Shown: positions 9,656 to 17,983, numbered from the stretch's first letter. The stretch: DNA of 64,000 nucleotides from Rouxiella sp. WC2420 (GCF_041200025.1 NZ_CP165628.1:868001-932000); one strand, 5' to 3'. The notes: generated from the letters alone by a model not told the origin. A program made the numbers and translations.

Positions 9656-9669
9656 TGTTAGCGCTAACA
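9656..9669. promoter_or_regulatory. Candidate LacI-family operator O2 (perfect palindrome)
   Basis: TGTTAGCGCTAACA is a perfect 14-bp palindrome with a central CG, typical of LacI-family operators. It lies in the divergent region between the LacI gene and the PTS operon. Confidence 0.75.
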
Positions 9670-9747
9670 GCTTTTGCGATTCCCATCACAGAAAACAATC
9701 GGATGCATCACATATACTCCTGAAAACGTTTAATCAGTGAGGTTCCC

Positions 9748-10191
9748 ATGCTCGCCAAATGGCTAACAGCAGACCGGGTCAAAATCGTGGAACAGACCGC
9801 TGGATGGCGTGATGCTGTCCGGCTATCCGCCGCGCCTTTATTGGCCGCCGGAGCCATTTCTCCCTGCTACGTCGAGGCCATTTTCGCTTCGCACGAGAAG
9901 CTGGGTCCTTACTACGTGATCGCGCCGGGGCTGGCGATGCCGCATGCCAGACCGGAAGAGGGGGTGATTACCCCCGGGCTATCATTGCTGTATGTCAAAC
10001 AAGGCGTGCATTTCGAATCGGAGGAAAACGATCCGGTGTATGTCGTGGTGATGCTGTGCGCCATCAACGGCGAGGAACATCTGGAGATGATTTCACATCT
10101 GGCAGAGCTGTTCAGTGATGAAGATGACTTCCAGGCGTTAATTAAGGCCGATACCTATCCGGCACTGAATGCACTAATCCAAAAATACTAA
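9748..10191 (+). CDS. PTS IIA component, mannitol/ascorbate (UlaC/SgaA) type
   Basis: This 147-residue cytosolic phosphocarrier has the PTS EIIA type-2 fold. The phosphorylated histidine should be His66 in GLAMPHARPEEG. It accepts phosphate from HPr and passes it to the IIB encoded 19 bp downstream. ATG 9748 has GAGG upstream. It is first in the IIA-IIB-IIC operon under probable control of the divergent LacI repressor. Confidence 0.9.
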   Translation: MLAKWLTADRVKIVEQTAGWRDAVRLSAAPLLAAGAISPCYVEAIFASHEKLGPYYVIAPGLAMPHARPEEGVITPGLSLLYVKQGVHFESEENDPVYVVVMLCAINGEEHLEMISHLAELFSDEDDFQALIKADTYPALNALIQKY

Positions 10192-10210
10192 TCGACGGTG
10201 TGAGAACAAA

Positions 10211-10477
10211 ATGAAAAAGATCCTGATTGTTTGCGGTAACGGTTTGGGCAGTAGCTTTATTGTTGAAATGAACGTCAAGAAAATCATTAAAGAACTGGGA
10301 AAAGAGGCTGAAGTTAGCCACACCGATTTAAGCTCGGCCAAGTCTGAAGCCGCGGATATTTATATCGGCTCAAATGAAATTATAGCCAGCCTCGACGACG
10401 GAAAACGCACGGTGTTTGGTCTGAATAATTTACTGGATAATGCAAAAATAAAAGAAATCCTAAGCAATAATTTATAA
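10211..10477 (+). CDS. PTS IIB component, ascorbate (UlaB/SgaB) type
   Basis: This 88-residue protein begins MKKILIVCGNGLGSS; Cys8 in the CGNGLGSS phosphate loop is the expected phosphorylation site. The length fits the stand-alone lactose/ascorbate-type IIB family. It transfers phosphate from the IIA protein to the sugar during transport by the IIC encoded downstream. Confidence 0.9.
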   Translation: MKKILIVCGNGLGSSFIVEMNVKKIIKELGKEAEVSHTDLSSAKSEAADIYIGSNEIIASLDDGKRTVFGLNNLLDNAKIKEILSNNL

Positions 10478-10605
10478 CGTTTATAACGATAAATCACTGA
10501 ACTCTCAGGCTGCCATCCGGCGGCCGCTATGACCCTGTGTCTGAAAGCCGGGCTTAGGAAAAAGAAATTCAGCGGCATAATATTACCGATTATTTGGAGT
10601 CTTTT

Positions 10606-11865
10606 ATGCTCAGTTTTATTATTAATGATGTTCTAGGGACACCTGCTATTCTTGTCGGCCTGTTTTCATTAATTGGCCTGTTATTACAGAAGAAATCTTT
10701 CTCCGATACGATTTCAGGCACCCTGAAAACGATTATGGGGTTCCTGATTTTAATTGCCGGTGCAGGGGTTATTGCCACCACGCTAACCAGCTTCAGTGAG
10801 TTATTTGTTCACTCGTTTAATATTCAAGGCATAGTGCCAAATAACGATGTAGTGTCGGCGATTGCACAGAAAAACTTCGGCACCTCAACCGCGATGATTA
10901 TGATATTGGGCATGCTGTTCAATATTCTATTTGCGCGACTCACGCCGCTGAAATACATCTTCCTGACCGGGCACCACACGCTTTATATGGCGGCGATGCT
11001 GGCGGTTATTTTAGCGACCGGTGGTATGAGCGGTTTCCCGCTGGTACTGACTGGCGCGCTGATCCTCGGTGCGCTGATGGTAATATCGCCAGCCATTCTG
11101 CAACCCTTCACCCGTAAAATTACCGGCAGCGACGATTTTGCGCTAGGCCATTTCGGATCAACGGGTTATCTGTGCGCAGCGCTGGTCGGTAAACTTATTG
11201 GCAAGGGCAGTCGCTCTACTGAAGAGTTTAAGGTGCCCAAGCATCTGAAATTCCTGCATGACTCATCGATAGCCATTGCGCTGACCATGACAATTCTGTT
11301 CATTGTGCTGGTGTTGGTCGCTGGCAAAGAGTTTACCGAAACTCAGGTTAGCGGCGGGCAGAACTATATTATCTTTGCGATTATTCAGGCGATTACCTTC
11401 GCTGCGGGCGTATACATCATTTTGGCCGGTGTGCGTATGGTTATTGCCGAGATCGTACCGGCGTTTAAAGGCATTGCCGATAAAGTCGTAAAAGACGCCA
11501 AGCCCGCTCTCGACTGCCCGACGGTATTCCCGTTTGCGCCGAACGCGGTGATTATCGGTTTCCTGAGTAGCTTCTGCGCGGGTCTGATTTGTATGTTCTT
11601 CTTCCCGATGTTGGGGCTGAGCATTATTGTTCCCGGCTTGGTGCCGCATTTTTTCTGCGGCGCAACCGCGGGAGTTTACGGTAATGCAACCGGCGGGCGT
11701 CGCGGAGCTATTGTCGGCGCTTTCGTCAATGGTCTGATTATCTCCTTCCTGCCCGCGATTCTGCTCTCGGTGCTCGGCGGCCTGTCGAATTCAACCACCT
11801 TTGGCGATGCCGACTTTGGGGTTGTGGGCATCATTCTCGGCAAGTTGATGAGCGCGTTTCACTAA
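10606..11865 (+). CDS. PTS IIC component, ascorbate (UlaA/SgaT) family
   Basis: This 419-residue membrane protein belongs to the SgaT/UlaA family. Its segments TLKTIMGFLILIAGAGVI and GSTGYLCAALVGKLIGKGSR are typical of this family. ATG 10606 is preferred over an in-frame TTG at 10594, because TTGGAG lies just upstream of the ATG. The gene follows IIB after a 128-bp gap. No ascorbate catabolic genes (ulaDEF, ulaG) are adjacent, so the true substrate may be another acidic sugar or polyol. Confidence 0.9.
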   Translation: MLSFIINDVLGTPAILVGLFSLIGLLLQKKSFSDTISGTLKTIMGFLILIAGAGVIATTLTSFSELFVHSFNIQGIVPNNDVVSAIAQKNFGTSTAMIMILGMLFNILFARLTPLKYIFLTGHHTLYMAAMLAVILATGGMSGFPLVLTGALILGALMVISPAILQPFTRKITGSDDFALGHFGSTGYLCAALVGKLIGKGSRSTEEFKVPKHLKFLHDSSIAIALTMTILFIVLVLVAGKEFTETQVSGGQNYIIFAIIQAITFAAGVYIILAGVRMVIAEIVPAFKGIADKVVKDAKPALDCPTVFPFAPNAVIIGFLSSFCAGLICMFFFPMLGLSIIVPGLVPHFFCGATAGVYGNATGGRRGAIVGAFVNGLIISFLPAILLSVLGGLSNSTTFGDADFGVVGIILGKLMSAFH

Positions 11866-11871
11866 GTGAAT

Positions 11872-11893
11872 AGGGGGATTCATTCCCCCTTTT
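11872..11893 (+). terminator. Rho-independent terminator of the ascorbate-type PTS operon
   Basis: The stem AGGGGGA (11872-11878) pairs with TCCCCCT (11884-11890) across a 5-base loop and is followed by a T stretch. It overlaps the 3' end of the convergent lysR-type gene. Confidence 0.7.
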
Positions 11894-12791
11894 GCTGAAA
11901 AAAATTCAGCAGCAGTTGCCACAGATGATGCGCCGCTGGAGTAAATCGCCGGTCGGAATTACGCAGCAGGTGGCACTGCGCCTCGCTGGCTATTGGATGG
12001 TCGATAGGTACTGCGACCAGAATGTTATGCTCGATGCGTTCGCCCGCCGCCTGGGCGCTCATAAATGAAATCCCCATGCCCGAAATGCTCAGGCTCATGG
12101 CGGTTGAAAACAGGTTGCAGCGGTAAGCGGGGGTAAACAAATAGCCCTGACTCTGGAACATTGCGTTCATATGTCGCTGTAAACCAAAAGTTTCGCTCAG
12201 CGAGATCAACCGATGCTTGCTCAGTTCCTCGATAGTCACCGTTTTTAATTTTGCGACCGGATGTTGCGGATTGACCACCGCGCAAATCGGCCCCCACGGG
12301 AAGCTATGACGTTTCAGTTCTGGGTTGCCAATTGGCCCAAACGCCAGCGCCATATCTGCCTCGCCCTGCACAATAGACGCAAGCGTTTCCTGCATATTGC
12401 CCGCCACAATCTCGACAAACACGTTGGGATAAGAGGCGGCAAAAGTCTTCAGCACGTATTCGACAAAAGTATCGACCAGACCCGCGCCAACGCGAATAGT
12501 GATCGCACCGCCTTTCATATAGCGCAGATCTTTTAAATGGCGCTCTAGCCGCGTGCGCCGTTCGCGGCTTTCAAAGAAATCATCGGCCAGCAATTTTCCG
12601 GCCTCAGTCAACACCACGGTACGGCCTTTACGCTCGAGCAGAGGCAGTTGCAAATTGCGTTCCAGCAGGGAAATTTGGCGACTGATCACTGAGGCGTTGA
12701 TCCCCAGAATATCCGCGGCTCGACGAATACCGCCCTGAATGCCGACTTCATACAAATAGCTAATTTGTTTTTCGTGAAACAGCTGGCTCAT
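11880..12791 (-). CDS. LysR-family transcriptional regulator
   Basis: This 303-residue regulator has the HTH around GGIRRAADILGINASVISRQ and a LysR effector domain. ATG 12791 (MSQLFHEKQISYL) is favoured; an upstream TTG at 12827 would lengthen it but has no better ribosome site. It is divergent from the M20 peptidase gene at 12917 with only about 125 bp between, including a TCAAnAA inverted repeat. It probably controls that peptidase gene. Confidence 0.85.
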   Translation of the reverse strand: MSQLFHEKQISYLYEVGIQGGIRRAADILGINASVISRQISLLERNLQLPLLERKGRTVVLTEAGKLLADDFFESRERRTRLERHLKDLRYMKGGAITIRVGAGLVDTFVEYVLKTFAASYPNVFVEIVAGNMQETLASIVQGEADMALAFGPIGNPELKRHSFPWGPICAVVNPQHPVAKLKTVTIEELSKHRLISLSETFGLQRHMNAMFQSQGYLFTPAYRCNLFSTAMSLSISGMGISFMSAQAAGERIEHNILVAVPIDHPIASEAQCHLLRNSDRRFTPAAHHLWQLLLNFFQQKGE

Positions 12792-12820
12792 TTTTTGCGC
12801 TCGCGAGTGTTGCCCATAGG

Positions 12821-12839
12821 TCAACAATATAGTTATTGA
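12821..12839. promoter_or_regulatory. Candidate LysR-type operator
   Basis: An inverted repeat with arms TCAACAA and TTATTGA (one mismatch) surrounds a 5-base AT-rich spacer. It sits midway in the divergent region between the LysR gene and the M20 peptidase gene, where a regulator site is expected. Confidence 0.4.
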
Positions 12840-12916
12840 ATGGACATTTAACTAGCCCGTTAGGTTGGTGATAATCGAAATAGACTAATAAACCGTCGCC
12901 AACACCAGGAACCTTT

Positions 12917-14056
12917 ATGTCATCTGCATATGATTACCTGCAACAGAACGCCGCGCTGATCCTTGGCGATATTAAACGTCTAGTGCAGGCACAGTCCCCT
13001 TCGTTAAATAAAGAGGCAACCGATCTCTGTGGCGAAGTCTTGCAAAGTATTGTCGCCGAGCGCCTCGGCGTTGCGGCAGAGGTTTGCCATCAGGAGATAC
13101 TTGGCAATCATCTGTCGTTCAACGTCGGTAACGGACCGCAGCTAACCAGCATTCTCGGGCACTTCGACACCGTGTGGGACATTGACGAAATTCCGATGAT
13201 CGAAAAAGACGGCAAGCTTTACGGGCCGGGCGTGCTGGACATGAAAGCCGGGCTGGTCCAGTCAATCTGGGCTGTGCGCGCACTTCAGCAAACCGGCGGT
13301 TTGGCGGCTCACAGTATTCGATTTATTTGTCCATCTGATGAAGAGTTGAGTAGTCCAAGCTCTCGTCAATGGATTGAGCAGCAGGCCAGCGGTTCTTCCC
13401 GCGTGTTAGTCGCTGAACCGGCAGTGGCGGAAACCTATGAGGCTAAGATAGCTCGCAAAGGGTCCGGGCGTTTTGAGGTTCACATCACCGGTCGCGCGGC
13501 CCATGCCGGGAATAACCCCGAAGAAGGGATTAGTGCGGTGCTTGAGATGGCGCACCAAATTATCTATTTGCAAAGTCTGGGCGCACCTGAAATCGGTACC
13601 ACCATTAACATCGGTGTCGCAAAAGGCGGGGGCAAGTTAAACGTTGTTGCCGACCATGCCCAGCTCGGCGTTGACTTGCGGGTGACCAATCTGGCTGAAG
13701 GGCAGCGCGTGGAGGCGGCAATCAAAGCCTGTGTGCCACACCTTGCTGGCGCGAAAGTTGAAGTCACTGGCGGCATGACGCGCCCGCCGATGGAACAGAC
13801 ACCGCAAAATCTGGCGTTGTTCAAACAGGCGCAGCAGGCAGTAAAACGTCTGGGCATTGATCTCAAGGGTAAATCAGTGGGCGGCGGCAGTGACGGCAAT
13901 TTTACTTCGGCACTCGGCATTGCCACTCTTGATGGTCTAGGGGCTACCGGCCTGGGAATTCATGCCCGTCATGAACATATTATTGTTGCCGACATCCCTT
14001 TACGCGCTGCGTTGATTGCCGAAATTATTCTCGGCGAGGACATGCCGCAAGGATGA
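12917..14056 (+). CDS. M20 family metallopeptidase (carboxypeptidase G2/ArgE-like)
   Basis: This 379-residue zinc hydrolase has all the expected metal ligands: His in ILGHFDTVWD, the bridging Asp in GVLDMKAG, the catalytic Glu pair in PSDEELS, Glu in LVAEPA and the C-terminal His in HARHEH. A dimerisation (lid) domain lies between about residues 180 and 290. Relatives cleave C-terminal glutamate or N-acyl groups from amino acids. It is divergent from the LysR gene and followed by a hairpin terminator, so it is probably transcribed alone. Confidence 0.88.
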   Translation: MSSAYDYLQQNAALILGDIKRLVQAQSPSLNKEATDLCGEVLQSIVAERLGVAAEVCHQEILGNHLSFNVGNGPQLTSILGHFDTVWDIDEIPMIEKDGKLYGPGVLDMKAGLVQSIWAVRALQQTGGLAAHSIRFICPSDEELSSPSSRQWIEQQASGSSRVLVAEPAVAETYEAKIARKGSGRFEVHITGRAAHAGNNPEEGISAVLEMAHQIIYLQSLGAPEIGTTINIGVAKGGGKLNVVADHAQLGVDLRVTNLAEGQRVEAAIKACVPHLAGAKVEVTGGMTRPPMEQTPQNLALFKQAQQAVKRLGIDLKGKSVGGGSDGNFTSALGIATLDGLGATGLGIHARHEHIIVADIPLRAALIAEIILGEDMPQG

Positions 14057-14167
14057 TCAAATAACGCCTAAATTGCTCTCCAAAGCAGGGCCTTATTTTG
14101 GTGCATATCATCCCGAGGTAGTGCGTTGAGATGTGTAATCACTAATATGGCTATTAGGCTTTTTATT

Positions 14168-14205
14168 ACCGTCCTTATTTAATTAGGGGCGGTTTTTCTG
14201 TTTTT
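14168..14205 (+). terminator. Rho-independent terminator after M20 peptidase
   Basis: ACCGTCC (14168-14174) pairs with GGGCGGT (14187-14193), with one G-U pair, and is followed by TTTCTGTTTTT. Confidence 0.6.
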
Positions 14206-14298
14206 ATTTTATTGCATTCTTAAGTGTTATTTTCTGATTTATTTTTCTTTAGTCATCTAATAATCGATCTTTTAGTTTATTTAGTTATTTAACTGATA

Positions 14299-14315
14299 TT
14301 GGCACGGATCCTGCG
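14299..14315 (+). promoter_or_regulatory. Candidate sigma-54 (RpoN) promoter for yjiH-yjiG operon
   Basis: TTGGCACGGATCCTGCG matches the RpoN consensus TGGCACG-N4-TTGC closely. The invariant GG (14301-14302) and GC (14313-14314) are separated by exactly 10 bases. It lies 112 bp upstream of yjiH on the same strand. The -12 element is CTGC rather than TTGC. Confidence 0.6.
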
Positions 14316-14426
14316 TTCTCTTAATTAAGTGAAAAAAACCGGCAGATGAAAGGTTAATTATTCGCAAAGCTATTAACACACCAGATTAATTGATTTTTTG
14401 ATATTACTTTAAAGAAGGGAAGTAGC

Positions 14427-15110
14427 ATGACAGACACACGACTATCTGAAGATAAACCGGCGGCAGAGGCCGAAGAGTGGAAGGTGGGTAAGGGCGCTTA
14501 CATCGCGCTGATCGCCGTAATCCTGATGTTCTCGGGCGCGTTTTTGAAAGTTGACGGCAAGGCCTGGCTGGGTGCTTTTGACTTTACTACCTTGGGTGGC
14601 TCGTTTGGCACAATGAAAAATCCGGCTACCGATACTTTCGTCGGCGCAGGCGGACTCTCAGCTAAAGCCGGCTTCCTGTTCGCGCTGTCATTGGTGCCGA
14701 CGGTGATGCTGGCACTGGGCCTGCTGGAAATTTTCACCCATTACGGCGCTATTCGTGCGGCGCACAAGTTACTGACTCCATTGCTAAAACCGATCCTCGG
14801 CATTCCGGGGCATACCGGACTGGCGTTGATTACTGACCTGCAAAGTACCGACGCGGGCGCAGCGCTGAGTAAAGAGCTGTACGACAGCAAACGCATCACC
14901 CGCAAAGACGTGGTGATCATGGGAGCCTGGCAGTATTCCGGCGCGGGACTTATTAATAACTATTTTTCGATTGGGTCCGCAATGTTTGCTTCATTAACGC
15001 TGCCGGTGATTATCCCGCTGTTGTTGATGTTTGTTTTGAAATTTGTCGGTGCCGTGTTTGTTCGCTTTATGTTGAGTACTGTTTATAAGAAGGATTTTGA
15101 GAATGAGTAA
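14427..15110 (+). CDS. yjiH: YjiH-like inner-membrane protein (nucleoside-recognition/Gate domain)
   Basis: This 227-residue multi-span membrane protein carries the Gate (nucleoside recognition) domain, with TGLALITDLQSTDAGAALSK as its conserved core. E. coli YjiH has the same length and is also paired with YjiG, next to isoaspartyl dipeptidase. The function is unproven; pairing with peptidases suggests transport of peptides or acyl amino acids. AAGGGAAG precedes the ATG. The stop overlaps the yjiG start by 8 bp. Confidence 0.82.
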   Translation: MTDTRLSEDKPAAEAEEWKVGKGAYIALIAVILMFSGAFLKVDGKAWLGAFDFTTLGGSFGTMKNPATDTFVGAGGLSAKAGFLFALSLVPTVMLALGLLEIFTHYGAIRAAHKLLTPLLKPILGIPGHTGLALITDLQSTDAGAALSKELYDSKRITRKDVVIMGAWQYSGAGLINNYFSIGSAMFASLTLPVIIPLLLMFVLKFVGAVFVRFMLSTVYKKDFENE

Positions 15111-15570
15111 TGTAGCCAAAGTTAATAATAATCCGTTTGATATTTTCGTTATTGGTGCGCGCAAAGGTTTCAATATCGCAATTAATAACCTGATGCCGAA
15201 CGTGGTCATGGCTTACGTCATTTCCGAGATCCTGAACCTCTTGGGCGTAATGAACCTGATTGGTCACGTTTTTGCACCATTAATGGGCTTGCTGGGGCTG
15301 CCGGGAGAGGCGGTAACCGTGTTGCTGACTGCCTGGCTGTCATCATCGGCTGGTACTGGTGTGGCGATCAGCCTGTTGACCAAAGGCACGCTGGACCCGG
15401 CGCAAATCACTATTTTGGCTCCTGCAATCTTCTTGATGGGGTCGCAGTTGCAATACATGGGCCGCCTGTTGGGTGTTGCCGATGTGCCGAAAAAATATTG
15501 GCCGCTGTTAATGCTGACCAGCATCTTCAACTCTATTATCGCCATGATTGTTATGCGGATTATCTCCTGA
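15103..15570 (+). CDS. yjiG: YjiG-like inner-membrane protein (Gate domain partner)
   Basis: This 155-residue membrane protein is the usual partner of YjiH, with the Gate-domain stretch AWLSSSAGTGVAISLLTKG. ATG 15103 overlaps the yjiH stop (ATGAGTAA) and has AAGGA upstream, so translation is coupled. YjiH and YjiG probably form a two-subunit membrane complex. It is followed after 52 bp by an M20D amidohydrolase, in the position that iadA takes in E. coli. Confidence 0.82.
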   Translation: MSNVAKVNNNPFDIFVIGARKGFNIAINNLMPNVVMAYVISEILNLLGVMNLIGHVFAPLMGLLGLPGEAVTVLLTAWLSSSAGTGVAISLLTKGTLDPAQITILAPAIFLMGSQLQYMGRLLGVADVPKKYWPLLMLTSIFNSIIAMIVMRIIS

Positions 15571-15622
15571 TAACGCATTTCGGCCTAAACAGTAACTGTG
15601 AAGTTTTACAGGAGACGATTTC

Positions 15623-16726
15623 GTGTCAAAAACATTAGCTCACTATCAGCATTTGCATCAGATCCCCGAACTGGGCTTCGTGGAGTTCAAAACTTCGGCC
15701 TATATCGCCGAGGCACTGGAAGCGGCAGGTTTTAAAGTCACCCGAAATGTTAACGGCACCACCGGCATTATTGCCGAGCTGGACAGCGGCCAACCTGGCC
15801 CAGTGATGGCGTTGCGCGCAGATATGGATGCGCTCGGTCATATTATCGATGGTCAGCTGGTCGCGCGTCACACTTGCGGTCACGACGGTCATTCTTCAGT
15901 GGTGCTGGCCACTGCTCAGGAAGTGATAAAGGAAGGGATAGTCAAAAAAGGCCGTCTTAAAATTCTGTTCCAGCCTGCCGAGGAGCTGGGAACGGGGGCG
16001 TTGGCGATGGTAGAAGGCGGCGTGCTGGACGACATCGATATGCTGCTGGGTTTTCACGTTCGTCCACTGGAAGAATGCCCTATGGGGCAGGCAGTTCCGG
16101 CGATGCTGTATTCGGCCTGCGCGACCGTCGAGGCAACGATTACCGGTCTGCCTTCGCATGCGGCGCGTCCGCATCTTGGTATTAATGCGCTGGACGCCGC
16201 CGTGGCTGCCGTACAGGCGGTCAATACGATTCATCTTGCGCCGAACCTGACCTGGAGCGTCAAGGCTACGCGTTTCCTTTGCGATGCAGGCGTGACCAAC
16301 TCGGTGCCTGATATCGCGACCGTTTGTTGGGATCTGCGTTCGCAGTACAACGAGCCGATGGATGAGCTTAAAGCCAAGGTGTTAAAAGCTATTGAACACA
16401 GCGTGGCGGCATTGGGTGCCAGCGCTGAGATTAGAGTGATGAAGGAGATGCCTGCGGCTATCGTTAACGATGAGATAACAGCAATCATTGCCGAGTCGAT
16501 TGTCGAAGTGTTAGGACCTGAAGGTCTGACCGAGCCGAAATTCACGCCGGGCAGTGAAGATTTCTTCCACTATCCGCGTCAGTGTCCGCAGGTGAAAACG
16601 GGTTTCTGGGGTTTGGGTGCCAATCTGACGCCGGGGCTACATCATCCTGAGATGCGCTTTGACCTTGAGGCGCTAGAAATTGGCGTAAGAGTATTTAAAG
16701 GCTGCGTGAAAAGAGTGCTGGGTTAA
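15623..16726 (+). CDS. M20D amidohydrolase (N-acyl-amino acid hydrolase type)
   Basis: This 367-residue protein shows the M20D motifs in order: MALRADMDAL, HTCGHDGH (metal-binding Cys and His), FQPAEELGTGA (catalytic Glu) and GLHHPEM near the C-terminus. Such enzymes remove acyl groups from N-acyl amino acids, hippurate or indole conjugates in the cytosol. It starts at GTG 15623 with an AGGAGACG ribosome site. Third in the yjiH-yjiG operon, it suggests the unit imports and cleaves a conjugated amino acid. Confidence 0.88.
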   Translation: MSKTLAHYQHLHQIPELGFVEFKTSAYIAEALEAAGFKVTRNVNGTTGIIAELDSGQPGPVMALRADMDALGHIIDGQLVARHTCGHDGHSSVVLATAQEVIKEGIVKKGRLKILFQPAEELGTGALAMVEGGVLDDIDMLLGFHVRPLEECPMGQAVPAMLYSACATVEATITGLPSHAARPHLGINALDAAVAAVQAVNTIHLAPNLTWSVKATRFLCDAGVTNSVPDIATVCWDLRSQYNEPMDELKAKVLKAIEHSVAALGASAEIRVMKEMPAAIVNDEITAIIAESIVEVLGPEGLTEPKFTPGSEDFFHYPRQCPQVKTGFWGLGANLTPGLHHPEMRFDLEALEIGVRVFKGCVKRVLG

Positions 16727-16769
16727 GGGGCGATTCACGCCCCTGCCTGAGTTGGAAAAGGTGGTTATC

Positions 16770-17060
16770 TTATTGCTCGACGCTGCGGTTCCACTGGGTG
16801 TTCCATTTAGGACGATTTTGATTAATGGTTTTCCAGTCCAGCACCACGGCGTTTTTAACGTAAGACTGCATCTGTTTTAACTGTTCTCCGGCAGCGCCAC
16901 TTTCCGTAACCTGAGTATTCGTCGGGCTGTAGGCGGCGTGATCCAGCGCCAGTTTCTGCGCTTCAGGCGAGATAACCCAGGCCGCCAGTTTTTGCGCCAA
17001 TTCCGGCGAGCTGTTGTTGGCAAGCACACACTGCGCTGACATCAGCAGCACGCCGCCCAG
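16770..17060 (-). pseudogene. ABC transporter substrate-binding protein, C-terminal remnant
   Basis: About 95 residues survive of the C-terminal part of a family 1 solute-binding protein (PotD/YdcS-like): VLANNSSPELAQKLAAWV followed by SPEAQK and a C-terminal TINQNRPKWNTQWNR. A full protein has about 340-370 residues and a signal peptide, both missing here. The frame meets a stop just upstream (about 17086), inside sequence that belongs to a different gene remnant. No initiation site is convincing. I regard it as a decayed gene truncated by a deletion. Confidence 0.75.
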
Positions 17061-17062
17061 TG

Positions 17063-17379
17063 TTGCTGCGACTCCGTGCGAGGCTTAATGATGCACTTTT
17101 TTTACTGGTGCGCGATGGCTATGACGCGGTGTGCCTGGATCGCAACGAAGGCCCTTATCCTATCCGCACTTTTACCGGAGATATCGGCGGGCGAGTGGCG
17201 TTTTGCAGGGGATGGCGGTAGCCGCGCTCAGTGTCGGTACCCTGGCCGAGCGTTTGAATCCGGAGCGTTTACCGGTGGTTGTCAGTCTGCTGCAAAAAGA
17301 AGCCGAAATTATTGGCCGTAATATCAATCCCTTTGACCCAACGCTGCAACGCCCTTCTCAGGGATTAAGAAACGGTTAA
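17063..17379 (+). pseudogene. IclR-family regulator remnant, internally deleted and frameshifted
   Basis: Frame 17063-17221 reads an IclR effector-domain segment (FLLVRDGYDAVCLDRNEGP, then PIRTFTGDIGGRV) and ends at a stop. A second frame resumes with GMAVAALSVGTLAERL and ends INPFDPTLQRP, the normal C-terminus of IclR proteins. Roughly 90 residues between the two are absent, as is the entire DNA-binding domain. It is therefore a nonfunctional remnant. Its last bases overlap the end of the Lrp-family gene. Confidence 0.8.
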
Positions 17380-17849
17380 TACCCCACCGGCAGCGCGGTC
17401 AGCGGTTTGACTTCGCGCAATACCAGCGTGGTTTGCATCTCTTTGATTCCGGGCAGGCGACGTAGGGTAGACATGGCAAAGGTCGAGAAACTGTCAAGAT
17501 CCCTGGCCACCACCTGCAACAGAAAATCTGCATCGCCCGCAACGGCATAACAGGCAATTACCGGCTCCAGCGCCTCGACCTGACGCTCGAAATGCTGGGC
17601 CTCCTCCTCGCTGTGGCTGTCTATTTTTACTCTGATAAAGGCCAGGATGCCGAGGCCAAGCTTTCGGCGGTCCAATACAGCCTGATAGCCCGCAATTACG
17701 CCACTCTCCTCGAGCTGTTTTACTCGCCGCCAGCAGGGGGAGGTTGCCATGCCGACTTTCTCTGCCAATTCCTGATTGGTGATGCGCCCTGAGATCTGCA
17801 GCTGTTTCATGAGTTTGATATCGGACAGACTAAACAGTCTAGTGGGCAT
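17376..17849 (-). CDS. Lrp/AsnC-family transcriptional regulator
   Basis: This 157-residue protein has the Lrp/AsnC layout: an N-terminal HTH (ISGRITNQELAEKVGMATSPCWRRVKQLE, abbreviated here to its start and end) and a C-terminal RAM ligand-binding domain (AYxVxGDxDFLL-like: CYAVAGDADFLLQVV). It starts at 17849, divergent from the DUF2000 gene at 17984, which may be its target along with amino-acid genes elsewhere. The length is normal for the family. Confidence 0.9.
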   Translation of the reverse strand: MPTRLFSLSDIKLMKQLQISGRITNQELAEKVGMATSPCWRRVKQLEESGVIAGYQAVLDRRKLGLGILAFIRVKIDSHSEEEAQHFERQVEALEPVIACYAVAGDADFLLQVVARDLDSFSTFAMSTLRRLPGIKEMQTTLVLREVKPLTALPVGY

Positions 17850-17983
17850 AAAGTTCCTATTATTAGTATCTATTCGGTAGAGGTTACCAAATTTAGCGCA
17901 TTTTGAAGATTATTAGGAAGCACTTTTCCGCGAAATCTGGTTATGATTTTCTAACTTTTAACCACTTGGAAAAGGAATCTATT

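Larger units (their letters stand above)
14057..14426. other. 370-bp AT-rich intergenic region with terminator and sigma-54 promoter
   Basis: This region separates the M20 peptidase from yjiH. It contains a terminator hairpin (14168-14193), then about 100 bp of AT-rich DNA suited to IHF or activator binding, then a sigma-54-type promoter (14299-14315). No credible small gene was seen. Confidence 0.5.

Noticed and set aside
16726-16745. Hairpin AGGGGCG/CGCCCCT after the M20D amidohydrolase as a terminator
   Set aside because: The stem is good but it is not followed by a T run, so it is not called as rho-independent.
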